Below, piece after piece: positions 26,919 to 35,652 of a DNA stretch of 64,000 nucleotides. This DNA comes from Nitrobacter sp. NHB1. Its GTDB lineage: Bacteria > Pseudomonadota > Alphaproteobacteria > Rhizobiales > Xanthobacteraceae. The DNA is taken from positions 2,270,001 through 2,334,000 of the forward strand of contig NZ_JBAMDA010000001.1 of assembly GCF_036964665.1 (NCBI RefSeq), given 5' to 3'. The notes under the pieces were generated by a model that saw only the letters and a list, made by a program, of their open reading frames with translations, ran no database searches and was not told where the DNA came from. Both the position numbers and the translations under genes were made by a program. How positions within the stretch are numbered: the stretch's first letter is position 1; each line of letters opens with the position of its first letter.

Positions 26919-28289
26919 CTAGAAAGCGTATTCGCTGTAGGCCGGTTCCACCGATCCGCCCCATGCGCCGTTGAATTTCTCCAGCATCTCCTCGGCGGGA
27001 GAGCGGCCTGAATCCAGAATTTGATCGAGCGGCTCCAGATGCCGCGACTCGTCGCGGCCGAGATGATCGACATGGCCGCGCCGGCGCAGACCCGCATGCG
27101 CCAGCACCAGGCACTCCCTGGCGATTTCGAACAGGTAGCGATCCTTGATCCGGGTCTTGAAGCCCATGCGGGAGACGTCGTCGCGCAGCGCCTGGCGTTC
27201 CTGCGCATTCCAGCGCTTGGCGATGTCCCAGGCTGCCTCGAGGCTGGTGTCGTCGTAGAGCAATCCGACCCAGAATGCCGGAAGCGCGGGCAGGCGTCCC
27301 CACGGTACGCCGTCGGCGCCGCGCATTTCCAGATAGCGCTTGAGCCGCACCTCGGGGAAGATGGTCGACAAATGATTGGCCCAGTCCGACAAGGTCGGCC
27401 GCTCGCCGGGGATGGCCTTGTTCCTGCCGTCGAAGAAATCGCGGAACGACGAGCCGGACACGTCGATATAATTTTCGTCGCGCTTGACGAAATACATGGG
27501 AACGTCGAGCGCGTAGTCGACCCAGCGTTCGAATCCCATGCCGTCCTCGAACGCCCAGGGGATCATGCCGGCGCGGGCGTTGTCGGTGTCGCGCCAGATT
27601 TCCGAACGGAACGACAGGAAGCCGTTCGGCTTGCCTTCGGTGAAGGGAGAATTTGCGAACAGCGCCGTCGCGACCGGCTGCAACGCCACCGAGACCCGCA
27701 GCTTCTTGACCATGTCGGCTTCGGACGAGAAGTCGAGATTGGTCTGCACCGTGCAGGTTCGCAACATCATGTCGAGACCGTACCGGCCGACCTTCGGCAT
27801 GTAGCCGCTCATGATCCTGTAGCGGCCCTTTGGCATCATCGGGATCTGCGCCCGCGACCACGACGGCGTCATGCCAAGGCCGAGAAATCCGATGCCGAGC
27901 GGCGTCGCGATCTCTTTAACCTGCGCCAGATGCGCGGCAAGCTCCGCCTGGGTCTGATGCACCGTCTCGACCGGTGCCCCCGACAGTTCGAACTGTCCTC
28001 CCGGCTCCAGCGAGATCGCACCGCCGCCGGTGACGTCATGGAGACCGATGATATTGCCCTGCTCCATGATCGGCTCCCAGCCAAGCAGGAGCTTCATGCC
28101 CTCGAGCAACGCGCCGATGCCGCGCGATCCTTCATACGGCACGGGATCGTGGCCTTGAAGCGTGAACGGAGTTTTTTCATGCTCGGTGCCGATGCGGAAT
28201 TCGGATGCGGGCTTCACGCCGGCTTCCAGCCACGCCACGAGTTCGTCGCGCGACTGCAGCGGCGTCATATCGATCTGGTCACGCGCCAT
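26919..28289 (-). CDS. gshA: Glutamate-cysteine ligase, plant/alphaproteobacterial type
   Basis: 456 residues from MARDQIDMTPLQSRDELVAW; 25 upstream codons are open but not protein-like. First enzyme of glutathione synthesis, joining glutamate and cysteine using ATP. Visible family segments: FRIGTEHEKTPF, GGGAISLEPGGQFELSGAP, MMLRTCTVQTNLDFSSE and YLEMRGADGVPWGRLPALPA. Belongs to the GCS2 group shared with plants. The gene lies 96 bp downstream of a MarR gene in the same direction, so they may be co-transcribed. Confidence 0.95.
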   Translation of the reverse strand: MARDQIDMTPLQSRDELVAWLEAGVKPASEFRIGTEHEKTPFTLQGHDPVPYEGSRGIGALLEGMKLLLGWEPIMEQGNIIGLHDVTGGGAISLEPGGQFELSGAPVETVHQTQAELAAHLAQVKEIATPLGIGFLGLGMTPSWSRAQIPMMPKGRYRIMSGYMPKVGRYGLDMMLRTCTVQTNLDFSSEADMVKKLRVSVALQPVATALFANSPFTEGKPNGFLSFRSEIWRDTDNARAGMIPWAFEDGMGFERWVDYALDVPMYFVKRDENYIDVSGSSFRDFFDGRNKAIPGERPTLSDWANHLSTIFPEVRLKRYLEMRGADGVPWGRLPALPAFWVGLLYDDTSLEAAWDIAKRWNAQERQALRDDVSRMGFKTRIKDRYLFEIARECLVLAHAGLRRRGHVDHLGRDESRHLEPLDQILDSGRSPAEEMLEKFNGAWGGSVEPAYSEYAF

Positions 28290-28385
28290 GAAAAATCCGG
28301 GTGTCGGGCGTTTCGATCGAACGCACGCGGTAGCGGTAAAGAATGTGAGCCGCATGGCCCGCAATCGCGAAAGGCGAGAGAGACA

Positions 28386-28874
28386 TCATCGCGTGGACGC
28401 ACCGTCTCTCACAGCAAGCGCCTGAGCCTCATTGCAGGAACAACCGAGCCGGTCAAGCAGAGCGCAAAGCTTTGCGGCGTCGGCGTCGGAGAGTTTGGAG
28501 CCGACATGCTTTTCGATCGCCGCCGAATAGGCCTGCCACATCCTTTTTTGCAACTCCCGCCCGGCGTCGGTGATCGCGACGAACTGACCGCGCTTGTCGG
28601 CCTTGCATTCGCGCCGCACCGCCAGCCTCTCGTCCGCCAGGCGGTCGATCAGGCGCGAGGTCGCGTATTGCGGCAGCAGCATCTGCTTTTCCAGTTCGAC
28701 CGGCCGCAGCTCGCCTGCCGGCGCGCGCGACAATTCGAACAGCGCATCGTAGCAGGCCAGCGGCGGAAAACCCGCCTTCTTCAACTCATGCTCCACCGCA
28801 TCCAGCACCCGGCTCTGCACGCGCATCAGGCGGGTCCAGGCAGCGGCCGCCTCGATCGACGGTTTGCGTCTCAT
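28386..28874 (-). CDS. MarR-family transcriptional regulator
   Basis: 162 residues. Winged-helix core: CYDALFELSRAPAGELRPVE (helix region), LEKQMLLPQYATSRLIDRLA (recognition helix), and the wing VRRECKADKRGQFVAITDAG. Flanking helices form the dimer interface. Two nearby Cys in LGCSCNEAQ at the C-terminus could be redox-active, which is inference. MarR proteins usually repress themselves and a neighbour; the adjacent target candidate is gshA. An imperfect palindrome lies 38 bp upstream. Confidence 0.92.
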   Translation of the reverse strand: MRRKPSIEAAAAWTRLMRVQSRVLDAVEHELKKAGFPPLACYDALFELSRAPAGELRPVELEKQMLLPQYATSRLIDRLADERLAVRRECKADKRGQFVAITDAGRELQKRMWQAYSAAIEKHVGSKLSDADAAKLCALLDRLGCSCNEAQALAVRDGASTR

Positions 28875-28911
28875 CGTGAAGCCCCTGTGTCCCGCCGGCA
28901 GCTTACCGCAC

Positions 28912-28929
28912 TCAATGCAACTGCATCAA
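28912..28929. promoter_or_regulatory. Candidate MarR operator
   Basis: TCAATGCAACTGCATCAA: TGCA inverted halves around a 2-bp centre with two mismatches in the outer bases, 38 bp before the marR start codon. Size and symmetry fit a MarR dimer site. Confidence 0.4.
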
Positions 28930-29191
28930 TCTTGATCCAGTCAAGCCGATGCATTTGATCGTCTCGCCCAACGCGGCCGACCTTCGCGAAAGGCGCCGGG
29001 TCGCCGGGCAGGATGACCTGATCGGCCAGCAGTTCACGGTGGCCGACGGCAATCTGTTCGTGATGCCTGGAGGCAGGCCTGAAGGCGCATCAGGTGTATT
29101 TTTTAAAAATACAATTACAGGATGCGTCCGAGCCGAAATCGCGGCATCCTTTCGCCAAAAATGCAACTTTTAGCGGTGGCCGCGCAACTCC

Positions 29192-29206
29192 TTAACCCGT
29201 TGTTTA
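29192..29206 (+). promoter_or_regulatory. CtrA-like box upstream of the PodJ-like gene
   Basis: TTAA-CCCGTTG-TTTA, one base away from the CtrA consensus TTAA-N7-TTAA, 125 bp before the start codon of a putative cell-polarity gene. Confidence 0.3.
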
Positions 29207-29330
29207 CCGTAACACGAAAAGGTCGAGCCTCAGAGGCAGACGACCTGCGCCGGTTTCGATTGTCTATTCAAGGGACGCGCGGGGAACCTGAAGGCGCATG
29301 GGATGCGCCGGTCGGACACCGGACGAAAGC

Positions 29331-32300
29331 ATGAATTCGCGCGGATCGTGGAGCGAAGACGGGATCGAACCATCCGTTCGCGAGCGGGCCGAAGCCGCCG
29401 CGAGGCGCGCCGGCGTGTCCCTGAACGAGTGGCTCAGTTCCACGGCCGGCGGCGCCATGCCGGATTCTCCGATGGCGCAGTCTCCGGTCCCTGGCCAGGA
29501 CAGCCGCGACGTCGCGGACATTCATCAGCGGCTCGATTCCATCACCCGCCAGATCGACCAGTTGTCGAGCCCGGCCACGCGCGGCGAACCCGCCGTCGCC
29601 CGCCAGCTCAATGACGCCATTTCGCGACTCGATGCCCGGCTCGCCCGGGTCTCCGCCCAAGCGCCCGCGGATGACTCGCAGCACCGCGCCGACAGGGTCG
29701 AGCGCGCCGCGGCCGAGGTCTACAGCCGGTCGCCGCCGCAAGATCCCGTCTCGCTCGAATTCGCGATCGCGGAAGTCGCCGCACGCCAGCATGAACTCGA
29801 CGGCGCACGCGCGACGCCGCCGCGCAACTCACCGCCTGTCGCGCCGGCGATGACAACGCCGCGGCCGACGCCGGATTTCTCCGGTCTCGAGCGGCAACTG
29901 TTCAAGATCACAAGCCAGATCGAATCGCTGCAGCGCCCGGACGGGATCGAGCAGTCGATCGCCGCATTCCGCAGCGAGCTTGCCGGCATTCGTCACGTCA
30001 TCACCGAGGCGTTGCCGCGCCGCGCGATCGAATCGATCGAAAACGAGATTCGCTCGCTGTCGCAGCGCATCGACGACGTCCGCCAAAGCGGCAGCGACGG
30101 CCAGGCGCTGGCGAATATCGAACGCGCCCTCAATGAGATCCACGACGCGCTGCGATCGCTAAAACCGGCGGAACAGCTAGCAGGGTTCGACGAGGCGATC
30201 CGCAATCTCGGCAACAAGATCGATACGATCGTGCGCAGCAGCGGCGACAGCGGCATGATGCAGCAGCTCGAAAACGCGATCGGCGCGCTTCGCGGCATCG
30301 TCTCCAACGTCGCCTCCAACGATGCGCTGGCACAGCTCAGCGACGATCTCACCATGCTGTCGTCGAAAGTCGATCAGCTCAGTCGATCCGAGGGCAACAG
30401 CGATTCGTTCTCCGCGCTCGAACAGCGCGTTGTCGCCGCGCTGACGGCGACCCTGGAAAACCGCGAACGTCCCGCCTCTGGCGGCAGTTCCGGGCAGCTT
30501 GAAGACGCGGTGCGGGCACTGTCCGAGCGTCTCGACCGTCTGCCGGCCGGTCACGATTCGTCATCGGCGCTGGCGCATCTCGAACAGCGGATCTCGCTGC
30601 TGCTGGAACGCCTGGAGACCGCCGGCGGTCATTCAGGAACCGATCTCGCAGGAACCGATCTCGCAGAAACCAATCTCGGGCGCGTCGAGGAAGGCTTGCA
30701 GGACATACTGCGCCACCTGGAACGGCAGCAGGCCGGGCTTGCGGCGCTGGCCGAAGACGGTCCGCGCAGCACCGGCCCGACCATGGACAGCGAGGTCGTC
30801 GAGGCGATCAAGCGCGAACTGTCCGAGATGCGCTTCTGCCAGTCGGAAACCGACCGTCATACCCAGGATTCGCTCGAGGCCGTTCACAATACGCTCGGGC
30901 ACGTCGTCGACCGGCTGGCGATGATCGAAGGCGACCTGCGCGCAGTCCGCGCGACGCCTGCCGCCCAGCCTGCCGCCCAGGCCGGGCCGTCTCGCGGCGC
31001 GATGCCGGAACAGCCGGCTGGTCTGCCGCCGAAACCCGAATTGCCGAACCCCGTGCTGTCGCAGATGGCGGTGCCGCAGCCCGCTCCGGCCGCCTCGACA
31101 TCAGCGCCGATCCCGCCACGCGCGATCGGCGACATCCTGATTCCGAGAGACGCCTACGACCCTGGGCACGTCCCGCAATCCGCAACCGTGCGCCCGCCGC
31201 AACCGCGCGCCGCGATCAATCCGGGCCTGCCGCCCGATCATCCGCTGGAACCCGGCACCCGTCCGGCGGGACGCGCAGCATCGCCGTCGGAGCGCATCGC
31301 GGCCTCCGAAAGCGCTATCGGCGACATCGCCGAAGCGCCGCGCGAACAATCGGGTTCATCATTCATTGCCGCGGCGCGCCGGGCCGCGCAGGCGGCGGCC
31401 GCCGCAGCGCCGTCGTCCAACAAGGCTGGCCGAACCAAGGTCGCCATCGAGCCGGCGCGTCCCGCCGGAGGCGGGTCCGGCATCACCGCCAAGATCCGTT
31501 CGCTACTCGTCGGAGCGAGCGTGGTGGCGATCGTGCTCGGCAGTTTCCAACTCGCAATGTCGCTGTTCGATGGAACCTCGCGCACGGCCGTCAGCGAAAC
31601 CAGCCGGGCCGCCCCGCCCGCGGCGGAGTCACCGGCCGACGTCGAAGCCGCACCCGCGACCGATATCCCGGCGACGCCGTCGATGACCTCGCCCACGCCG
31701 ATCGACCGGCAGTCGATGATTTCGCCAACGTCCGGCGGCAGCGCGGCTCCGGCCGAATCGCCATCGGACACGGCGCCATTGAGCCGGCCGGAGACAGCAT
31801 CCACTGAGGTCACCGGCACGATCCCGGTCGCGCCCGCATCGGTCCCGAACGGACACACGCTCGAGCGGGTCGCCATTCCCCGTTCGGAATCCCTCCCCGA
31901 CAGCATCGGCGGCCCGATGCTGCGGACCGCCGCGCTCCACGGCGACGCCGCGGCGGCGTTTGAAGTCGGCGTTCGCTATGCCGAGGGCAAAGGCGTTGCC
32001 GTCAATTACGACGAAGCCGCGAAATGGTACGATCGCGCGGCACAAGCCGGCGTCGTGCCCGCCATGTTCAGGCTCGGCACCCTGCACGAAAAGGGCCTCG
32101 GCGCGAGCAAGGACGTCGATGCGGCGCGGCGCTATTACATGCAGGCGGCCGAGCGGGGCAATGCCAAGGCCATGCATAACCTCGCTGTGCTCGACGCCGA
32201 CGGCGGCGGCAAGGGCGCCAACTACACGAGCGCGGCGCAATGGTTCCGCAAGGCGGCCGAGCGGGGCGTCGCCGACAGCCAGTTCAATCTCGGCATTCTC

Positions 32301-32654
32301 TATGCCCGCGGCATCGGCATCGAACAGAACCTCGCGGAATCCTACAAGTGGTTCAGCCTCGCCGCCGCTCAGGGCGACGCGGATTCCGGGCGCAAGCGCG
32401 ACGAGGTCGCCAAGCGCCTCAATCCGCAGTCGCTTGCTGCGGCCAGGCTGGCGATTCAAACATTCGTCCCAAAGCCTCAACCCGACGATGCCGTCAAGGT
32501 CGCAAGTCCCGCCGGTGGATGGGACGGCGCAGCCGCCAAACCCCAGGCCAAGACTACGACCAAAACCACGGCGGCCCGATCCGCGACAAAAAAGTCTGCG
32601 ACGGCCAAATCCGCGATGACCAAGTCTGCGACGGTCAGACAGGCCGTGCGTTAA
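29331..32654 (+). CDS. PodJ-like polarity protein with SEL1 repeats
   Basis: 1107 residues from MNSRGSWSEDG. N-terminus (ERAEAAARRAGVSLNEWLSS) resembles the start of PodJ/SEL1-type proteins. A long coiled-coil, Arg/Asp-rich region follows (about 60-560), then a Pro/Ala-rich linker, one membrane helix (SLLVGASVVAIVLGSFQLAM, about 723-745), another Pro/Thr linker and a periplasmic block of SEL1 repeats (about 870-1020: AAKWYDRAAQAG, ARRYYMQAAERG, AAQWFRKAAERG, SYKWFSLAAAQG). The tail is Lys/Thr/Ala-rich. In Caulobacter, PodJ organises the new pole. The layout agrees, but the sequence is too diverged to claim orthology. Confidence 0.85.
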   Translation: MNSRGSWSEDGIEPSVRERAEAAARRAGVSLNEWLSSTAGGAMPDSPMAQSPVPGQDSRDVADIHQRLDSITRQIDQLSSPATRGEPAVARQLNDAISRLDARLARVSAQAPADDSQHRADRVERAAAEVYSRSPPQDPVSLEFAIAEVAARQHELDGARATPPRNSPPVAPAMTTPRPTPDFSGLERQLFKITSQIESLQRPDGIEQSIAAFRSELAGIRHVITEALPRRAIESIENEIRSLSQRIDDVRQSGSDGQALANIERALNEIHDALRSLKPAEQLAGFDEAIRNLGNKIDTIVRSSGDSGMMQQLENAIGALRGIVSNVASNDALAQLSDDLTMLSSKVDQLSRSEGNSDSFSALEQRVVAALTATLENRERPASGGSSGQLEDAVRALSERLDRLPAGHDSSSALAHLEQRISLLLERLETAGGHSGTDLAGTDLAETNLGRVEEGLQDILRHLERQQAGLAALAEDGPRSTGPTMDSEVVEAIKRELSEMRFCQSETDRHTQDSLEAVHNTLGHVVDRLAMIEGDLRAVRATPAAQPAAQAGPSRGAMPEQPAGLPPKPELPNPVLSQMAVPQPAPAASTSAPIPPRAIGDILIPRDAYDPGHVPQSATVRPPQPRAAINPGLPPDHPLEPGTRPAGRAASPSERIAASESAIGDIAEAPREQSGSSFIAAARRAAQAAAAAAPSSNKAGRTKVAIEPARPAGGGSGITAKIRSLLVGASVVAIVLGSFQLAMSLFDGTSRTAVSETSRAAPPAAESPADVEAAPATDIPATPSMTSPTPIDRQSMISPTSGGSAAPAESPSDTAPLSRPETASTEVTGTIPVAPASVPNGHTLERVAIPRSESLPDSIGGPMLRTAALHGDAAAAFEVGVRYAEGKGVAVNYDEAAKWYDRAAQAGVVPAMFRLGTLHEKGLGASKDVDAARRYYMQAAERGNAKAMHNLAVLDADGGGKGANYTSAAQWFRKAAERGVADSQFNLGILYARGIGIEQNLAESYKWFSLAAAQGDADSGRKRDEVAKRLNPQSLAAARLAIQTFVPKPQPDDAVKVASPAGGWDGAAAKPQAKTTTKTTAARSATKKSATAKSAMTKSATVRQAVR

Positions 32655-32846
32655 TCCAAATTTATTCACCACCTTCGGACCTGATCGGGGAGCCGGGCGG
32701 AAAAGCCGGGCCGGGCCGAATTCTTTAACCCCTGCCGCTGATGATTTCGGTTATGCAGGAGACGCGGCCCGCGACCGCGCCGCGACCGAAAATCCATGCT
32801 GCGCAAGGCGACGGCCGGCCCGCGGCCAAATTCGAAATGAACGCGC

Positions 32847-33773
32847 GTGCAGCTCTATCTCCCGATCGCCGATATTCCGGTCAACGTGTTCCTCATCCTG
32901 GCGATGGGCGCGGCGGTGGGTTTCGTGTCCGGCATGTTCGGTATCGGCGGCGGCTTCCTGATGACGCCGCTGCTGATCTTTGTCGGTATCGCGCCGGCGG
33001 TTGCCGTTGCAACGGTTGCGAGCCACATCGCCGCGTCCTCCTTCTCCGGCGCGCTGTCCTACTGGCGCAAGCGCGCGATCGATCCGATGCTGGCGCTGGT
33101 GCTGCTGGGCGGCGCCATGGCCGGAACCATGCTCGGCGTCTGGACCTTCACGCGGCTGCGCTCGCTGGGTCAGCTCGATCTGGTGATCGCGCTGTCCTAT
33201 ATGGTGCTGCTGTCCGGCGTCGGTGCGGCGATGTTCTGGGAGGGGCTGCGCGCCATGCTGCGGACCCGGCAAGGCCAGAGCGCTCCGCTGCGGCGCTCGA
33301 GCGGTCACGGCTGGGTCCACGGCTTGCCGCTGAAAATCAGATTCAAGCGGTCCAAGATCTACCTGTCGGTCATCCCGGTCGTGGCCATCGGCCTCTTCAT
33401 CGGCTTCATCGGCGCGATCATGGGCATCGGCGGCGGCTTCATTCTGGTGCCGCTGCTGATCTACCTGCTGCGCGTGCCGACCTCCACCGTGATCGGCACG
33501 TCCATGGTCATCACCCTCATCACCATGACGTTCGCTACGGTGCTGCACGCCGCCACCAACCATCTCGTCGACGTCGTGCTTGCGTTGATCCTGATGACCG
33601 GCGGCGTGTCCGGCGCGCAATTCGGCGCCCGCGCCGGCCAGCGCATCCGCGGCGAACACCTGCGCCTGCTGCTTGGGCTGTTGATCCTGGCGGTCGGAAT
33701 CCGCTTTGCGATCGAGTTGGGCATTCGTCCCGCCGATCTTTACACCGTCCACGAAACCACGGGCGGCCCATGA
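32847..33773 (+). CDS. TauE/SafE-family sulfite/anion exporter
   Basis: 308 residues, starting at GTG (MQLYLPIADIPVNVF). Two homologous halves each carry the family glycine motif: GFVSGMFGIGGGFLMTPLL and GFIGAIMGIGGGFILVPLLI, within about eight membrane helices. TauE/SafE proteins export sulfite, sulfoacetate or other organosulfur anions. The stop codon overlaps the start of the TIGR02186 gene (ATGA), indicating coupled translation and probably a joint function. Confidence 0.92.
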   Translation: MQLYLPIADIPVNVFLILAMGAAVGFVSGMFGIGGGFLMTPLLIFVGIAPAVAVATVASHIAASSFSGALSYWRKRAIDPMLALVLLGGAMAGTMLGVWTFTRLRSLGQLDLVIALSYMVLLSGVGAAMFWEGLRAMLRTRQGQSAPLRRSSGHGWVHGLPLKIRFKRSKIYLSVIPVVAIGLFIGFIGAIMGIGGGFILVPLLIYLLRVPTSTVIGTSMVITLITMTFATVLHAATNHLVDVVLALILMTGGVSGAQFGARAGQRIRGEHLRLLLGLLILAVGIRFAIELGIRPADLYTVHETTGGP

Positions 33774-34564
33774 GGAGGCGCGCAACCTGCTCGACGATAG
33801 GACTGGCGCTGCTGCTCGGCTCGGCCTTCGTCGCGGGCGATGCGCGCGCCGAGCACCTGATCGTCTCGGTGTCGAACCATCGCGTCACCGTGACGCCGAA
33901 CTATTCCGGCGAGGAGCTGGTGCTGTTCGGCTCGATCGAGCGCGACGGCGGTGCGCCGGTTCCGCGCACCGGCTACGATCTCGTCGTGACTGTCAGCGGC
34001 CCGCGCGTCGACATGGTCACGCGCCGCAAGGAGCGCACGCTCGGCATCATCTGGGTGAACGCCGATTCCCGGCAATTCCTTCAGGTCCCGTCCTATCTTG
34101 CGGTGTTCGCCAACCGGCCGCTGGACAAGATCGCCGCGCCCGACATCCTGCGCCGGCAGCAGCTTGGACTGAACAACGTGCTGCTGATGCAACGCGTCGG
34201 CCCCGACTACGCCGACGTGGTGGCGAGCGATCCGTTCCGCCGCGCCTTCATAAGGCTGCGCGCCGAACACGGATTGTACCGCGAGAACACCTCGGCCGTG
34301 ACCTTCCTGACCCCGACCCTGTTCCGTGCCGGCATTCCGCTGCCGGCGGAGGTGCCGATCGGCACCTACACCATCGGAATCAAGCTGTTCGCCGGCGGCG
34401 CACTGATCGCAAAGACCGATACGGCGTTCGAAATCGTCAAGGTCGGTTTCGAGCAGTTCGTGGCCACCGCCGCCCGGCAACACGGCCTCCTCTACGGCGT
34501 GGTGACGGCATGTATGGGACTGATGGCGGGCTGGATGGCGTCGATCGTCTTCCGCAAGGACTGA
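33770..34564 (+). CDS. TIGR02186 / Alph_Pro_TM membrane-anchored protein
   Basis: 264 residues. Signal sequence (STIGLALLLGSAFVAGDARA), then a periplasmic beta-rich domain (EHLIVSVSNHRVTVTPNYSG, ELVLFGSIERDGG, IGTYTIGIKLFAGG), and one C-terminal membrane helix (GVVTACMGLMAGWMASIVF). This is the alphaproteobacterial family TIGR02186 (Pfam Alph_Pro_TM), of unknown function, which recurrently sits beside TauE-type exporters. It overlaps the exporter gene by 4 bp. A periplasmic accessory role for the exporter is inferred. Confidence 0.87.
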   Translation: MRRRATCSTIGLALLLGSAFVAGDARAEHLIVSVSNHRVTVTPNYSGEELVLFGSIERDGGAPVPRTGYDLVVTVSGPRVDMVTRRKERTLGIIWVNADSRQFLQVPSYLAVFANRPLDKIAAPDILRRQQLGLNNVLLMQRVGPDYADVVASDPFRRAFIRLRAEHGLYRENTSAVTFLTPTLFRAGIPLPAEVPIGTYTIGIKLFAGGALIAKTDTAFEIVKVGFEQFVATAARQHGLLYGVVTACMGLMAGWMASIVFRKD

Positions 34565-34622
34565 TGGTCACAGCGGTGGGGCCGCCGATCAGCGTCATGC
34601 GAAGTCTCGTCATGGCGGCCTC

Positions 34623-35555
34623 CTAATGCTGAGCTGGAGCGGCCGCGGGACGGGTGACGAGGTAGATGCCGAGCGCCACTGGAATGATGCCGAGGAGGTC
34701 GCGCGCCGCGACATGCTCGCCGAGCACCAACCAGGCGAACAGTATGGCGAGCGGCGGCATCAGGAAGTGATAGGCGCTCGCCGCGGTCGCCCCGCAAACC
34801 TTCAGCAAATGAAACCACAGCACATAGGCCAAGATCGAGCCGCACAGCACGAGGTAGGCAAACGCCGCCAGCAGGCGCCAGCTCGGCACGATGTCGCTGA
34901 CATCAGACAGCGTCGATGCGAACGGCAGCAGCGCCAGACCGCCGGCCAGACTCTGGATCCCGTTGCCGAGCCAGAGGTTGCCCTTCGGAGCCAACACCTT
35001 GAACAGAATCGTGCCGGCGACGATCGAGGCCAGCGACGCCAGCGTGAACATGATTCCGTGCAGGCTGTCGGTGCCGACCGACATCCGATGCCACACGATG
35101 AAGGCGACGCCGGCGATACCCAGCAACAGCCCCATGACCTTGCGCCAGGTCAAACTCTCGCCAAGAAAGACCGCGGCCAGGACCGCCGTGAATACCGGGT
35201 TGGCGCTGACGATCAGGCCGCTGAGACCGGCCGAGACGGTTTGCAGGCCGGTGTAGCCGAGGCCGAGATACATTGCGTTGTTGGCGACGCCGAGCACCGC
35301 GAAGATCGCGACATCGCGGCGGGAGAGCGACCAGCCCTCGCCGCGCAGCATAGCAATCCCGAAGATCAGGATGCCCGCCAGCAGGAAACGCGCCGTCAAC
35401 AGGATCAGCGGCGGGCAATCGGTGACGCCGATCTTGCCGGCGACGAAGGCGAAACTCCATAGCAGGCAGAACGCGGCAATGGTGAGCGGCAGCGTGTTGA
35501 AGGCGGGGCGCGGGGCGGCGGCCGGCGAGGCAAGGGAGGGAGAGATGACGGTCAT
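34623..35555 (-). CDS. EamA/DMT-family transporter
   Basis: 310 residues, ten predicted membrane helices in two EamA repeats; the first begins LTIAAFCLLWSFAFVAGKIG, the second around GIMFTLASLASIVAGTILFK. Typical motifs are NNAMYLGLGYTGLQTVSAGL and SAYHFLMPPLAILFAWLVLG. Members export amino acids and other metabolites; the substrate cannot be assigned. It is divergent from a LysR gene whose starts are 98 bp apart, so it is the probable target of that regulator. Confidence 0.9.
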   Translation of the reverse strand: MTVISPSLASPAAAPRPAFNTLPLTIAAFCLLWSFAFVAGKIGVTDCPPLILLTARFLLAGILIFGIAMLRGEGWSLSRRDVAIFAVLGVANNAMYLGLGYTGLQTVSAGLSGLIVSANPVFTAVLAAVFLGESLTWRKVMGLLLGIAGVAFIVWHRMSVGTDSLHGIMFTLASLASIVAGTILFKVLAPKGNLWLGNGIQSLAGGLALLPFASTLSDVSDIVPSWRLLAAFAYLVLCGSILAYVLWFHLLKVCGATAASAYHFLMPPLAILFAWLVLGEHVAARDLLGIIPVALGIYLVTRPAAAPAQH

Positions 35556-35596
35556 TGGGAAGTCTCCTTTGCCCGTGATGTATCCCGCCGCCTTGT

Positions 35597-35626
35597 CATT
35601 TGGAAATTAAATGATAAAATAATCAT
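35597..35626. promoter_or_regulatory. Candidate LysR operator between the EamA and LysR genes
   Basis: Two overlapping A/T-rich dyads: CATTT-N7-AAATG (35597-35613) and ATGAT-N6-ATCAT (35611-35626), in an otherwise GC-rich region and centred in the divergent promoter space. Confidence 0.5.
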
Positions 35627-35652
35627 CAGTGGATTTTTGAATGGTAAGCGCC

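Larger units (their letters stand above)
28875..29330. other. Divergent regulatory spacer, marR and PodJ-like gene
   Basis: About 455 bp between divergent genes. It holds the palindrome at 28912 and a TTAA-N7-TTTA motif at 29192. A 74-codon frame at 28949-29173 has no recognisable product and no clear ribosome binding site. Confidence 0.5.

Noticed and set aside
27021-28958. 645-codon plus-strand frame opposite gshA and marR
   Set aside because: Shadow frame; it crosses two real genes and their spacer and has no conserved motif.
28949-29173. 74-codon frame between marR and the PodJ-like gene
   Set aside because: No Shine-Dalgarno, no recognisable product, and it overlaps the expected regulatory region.
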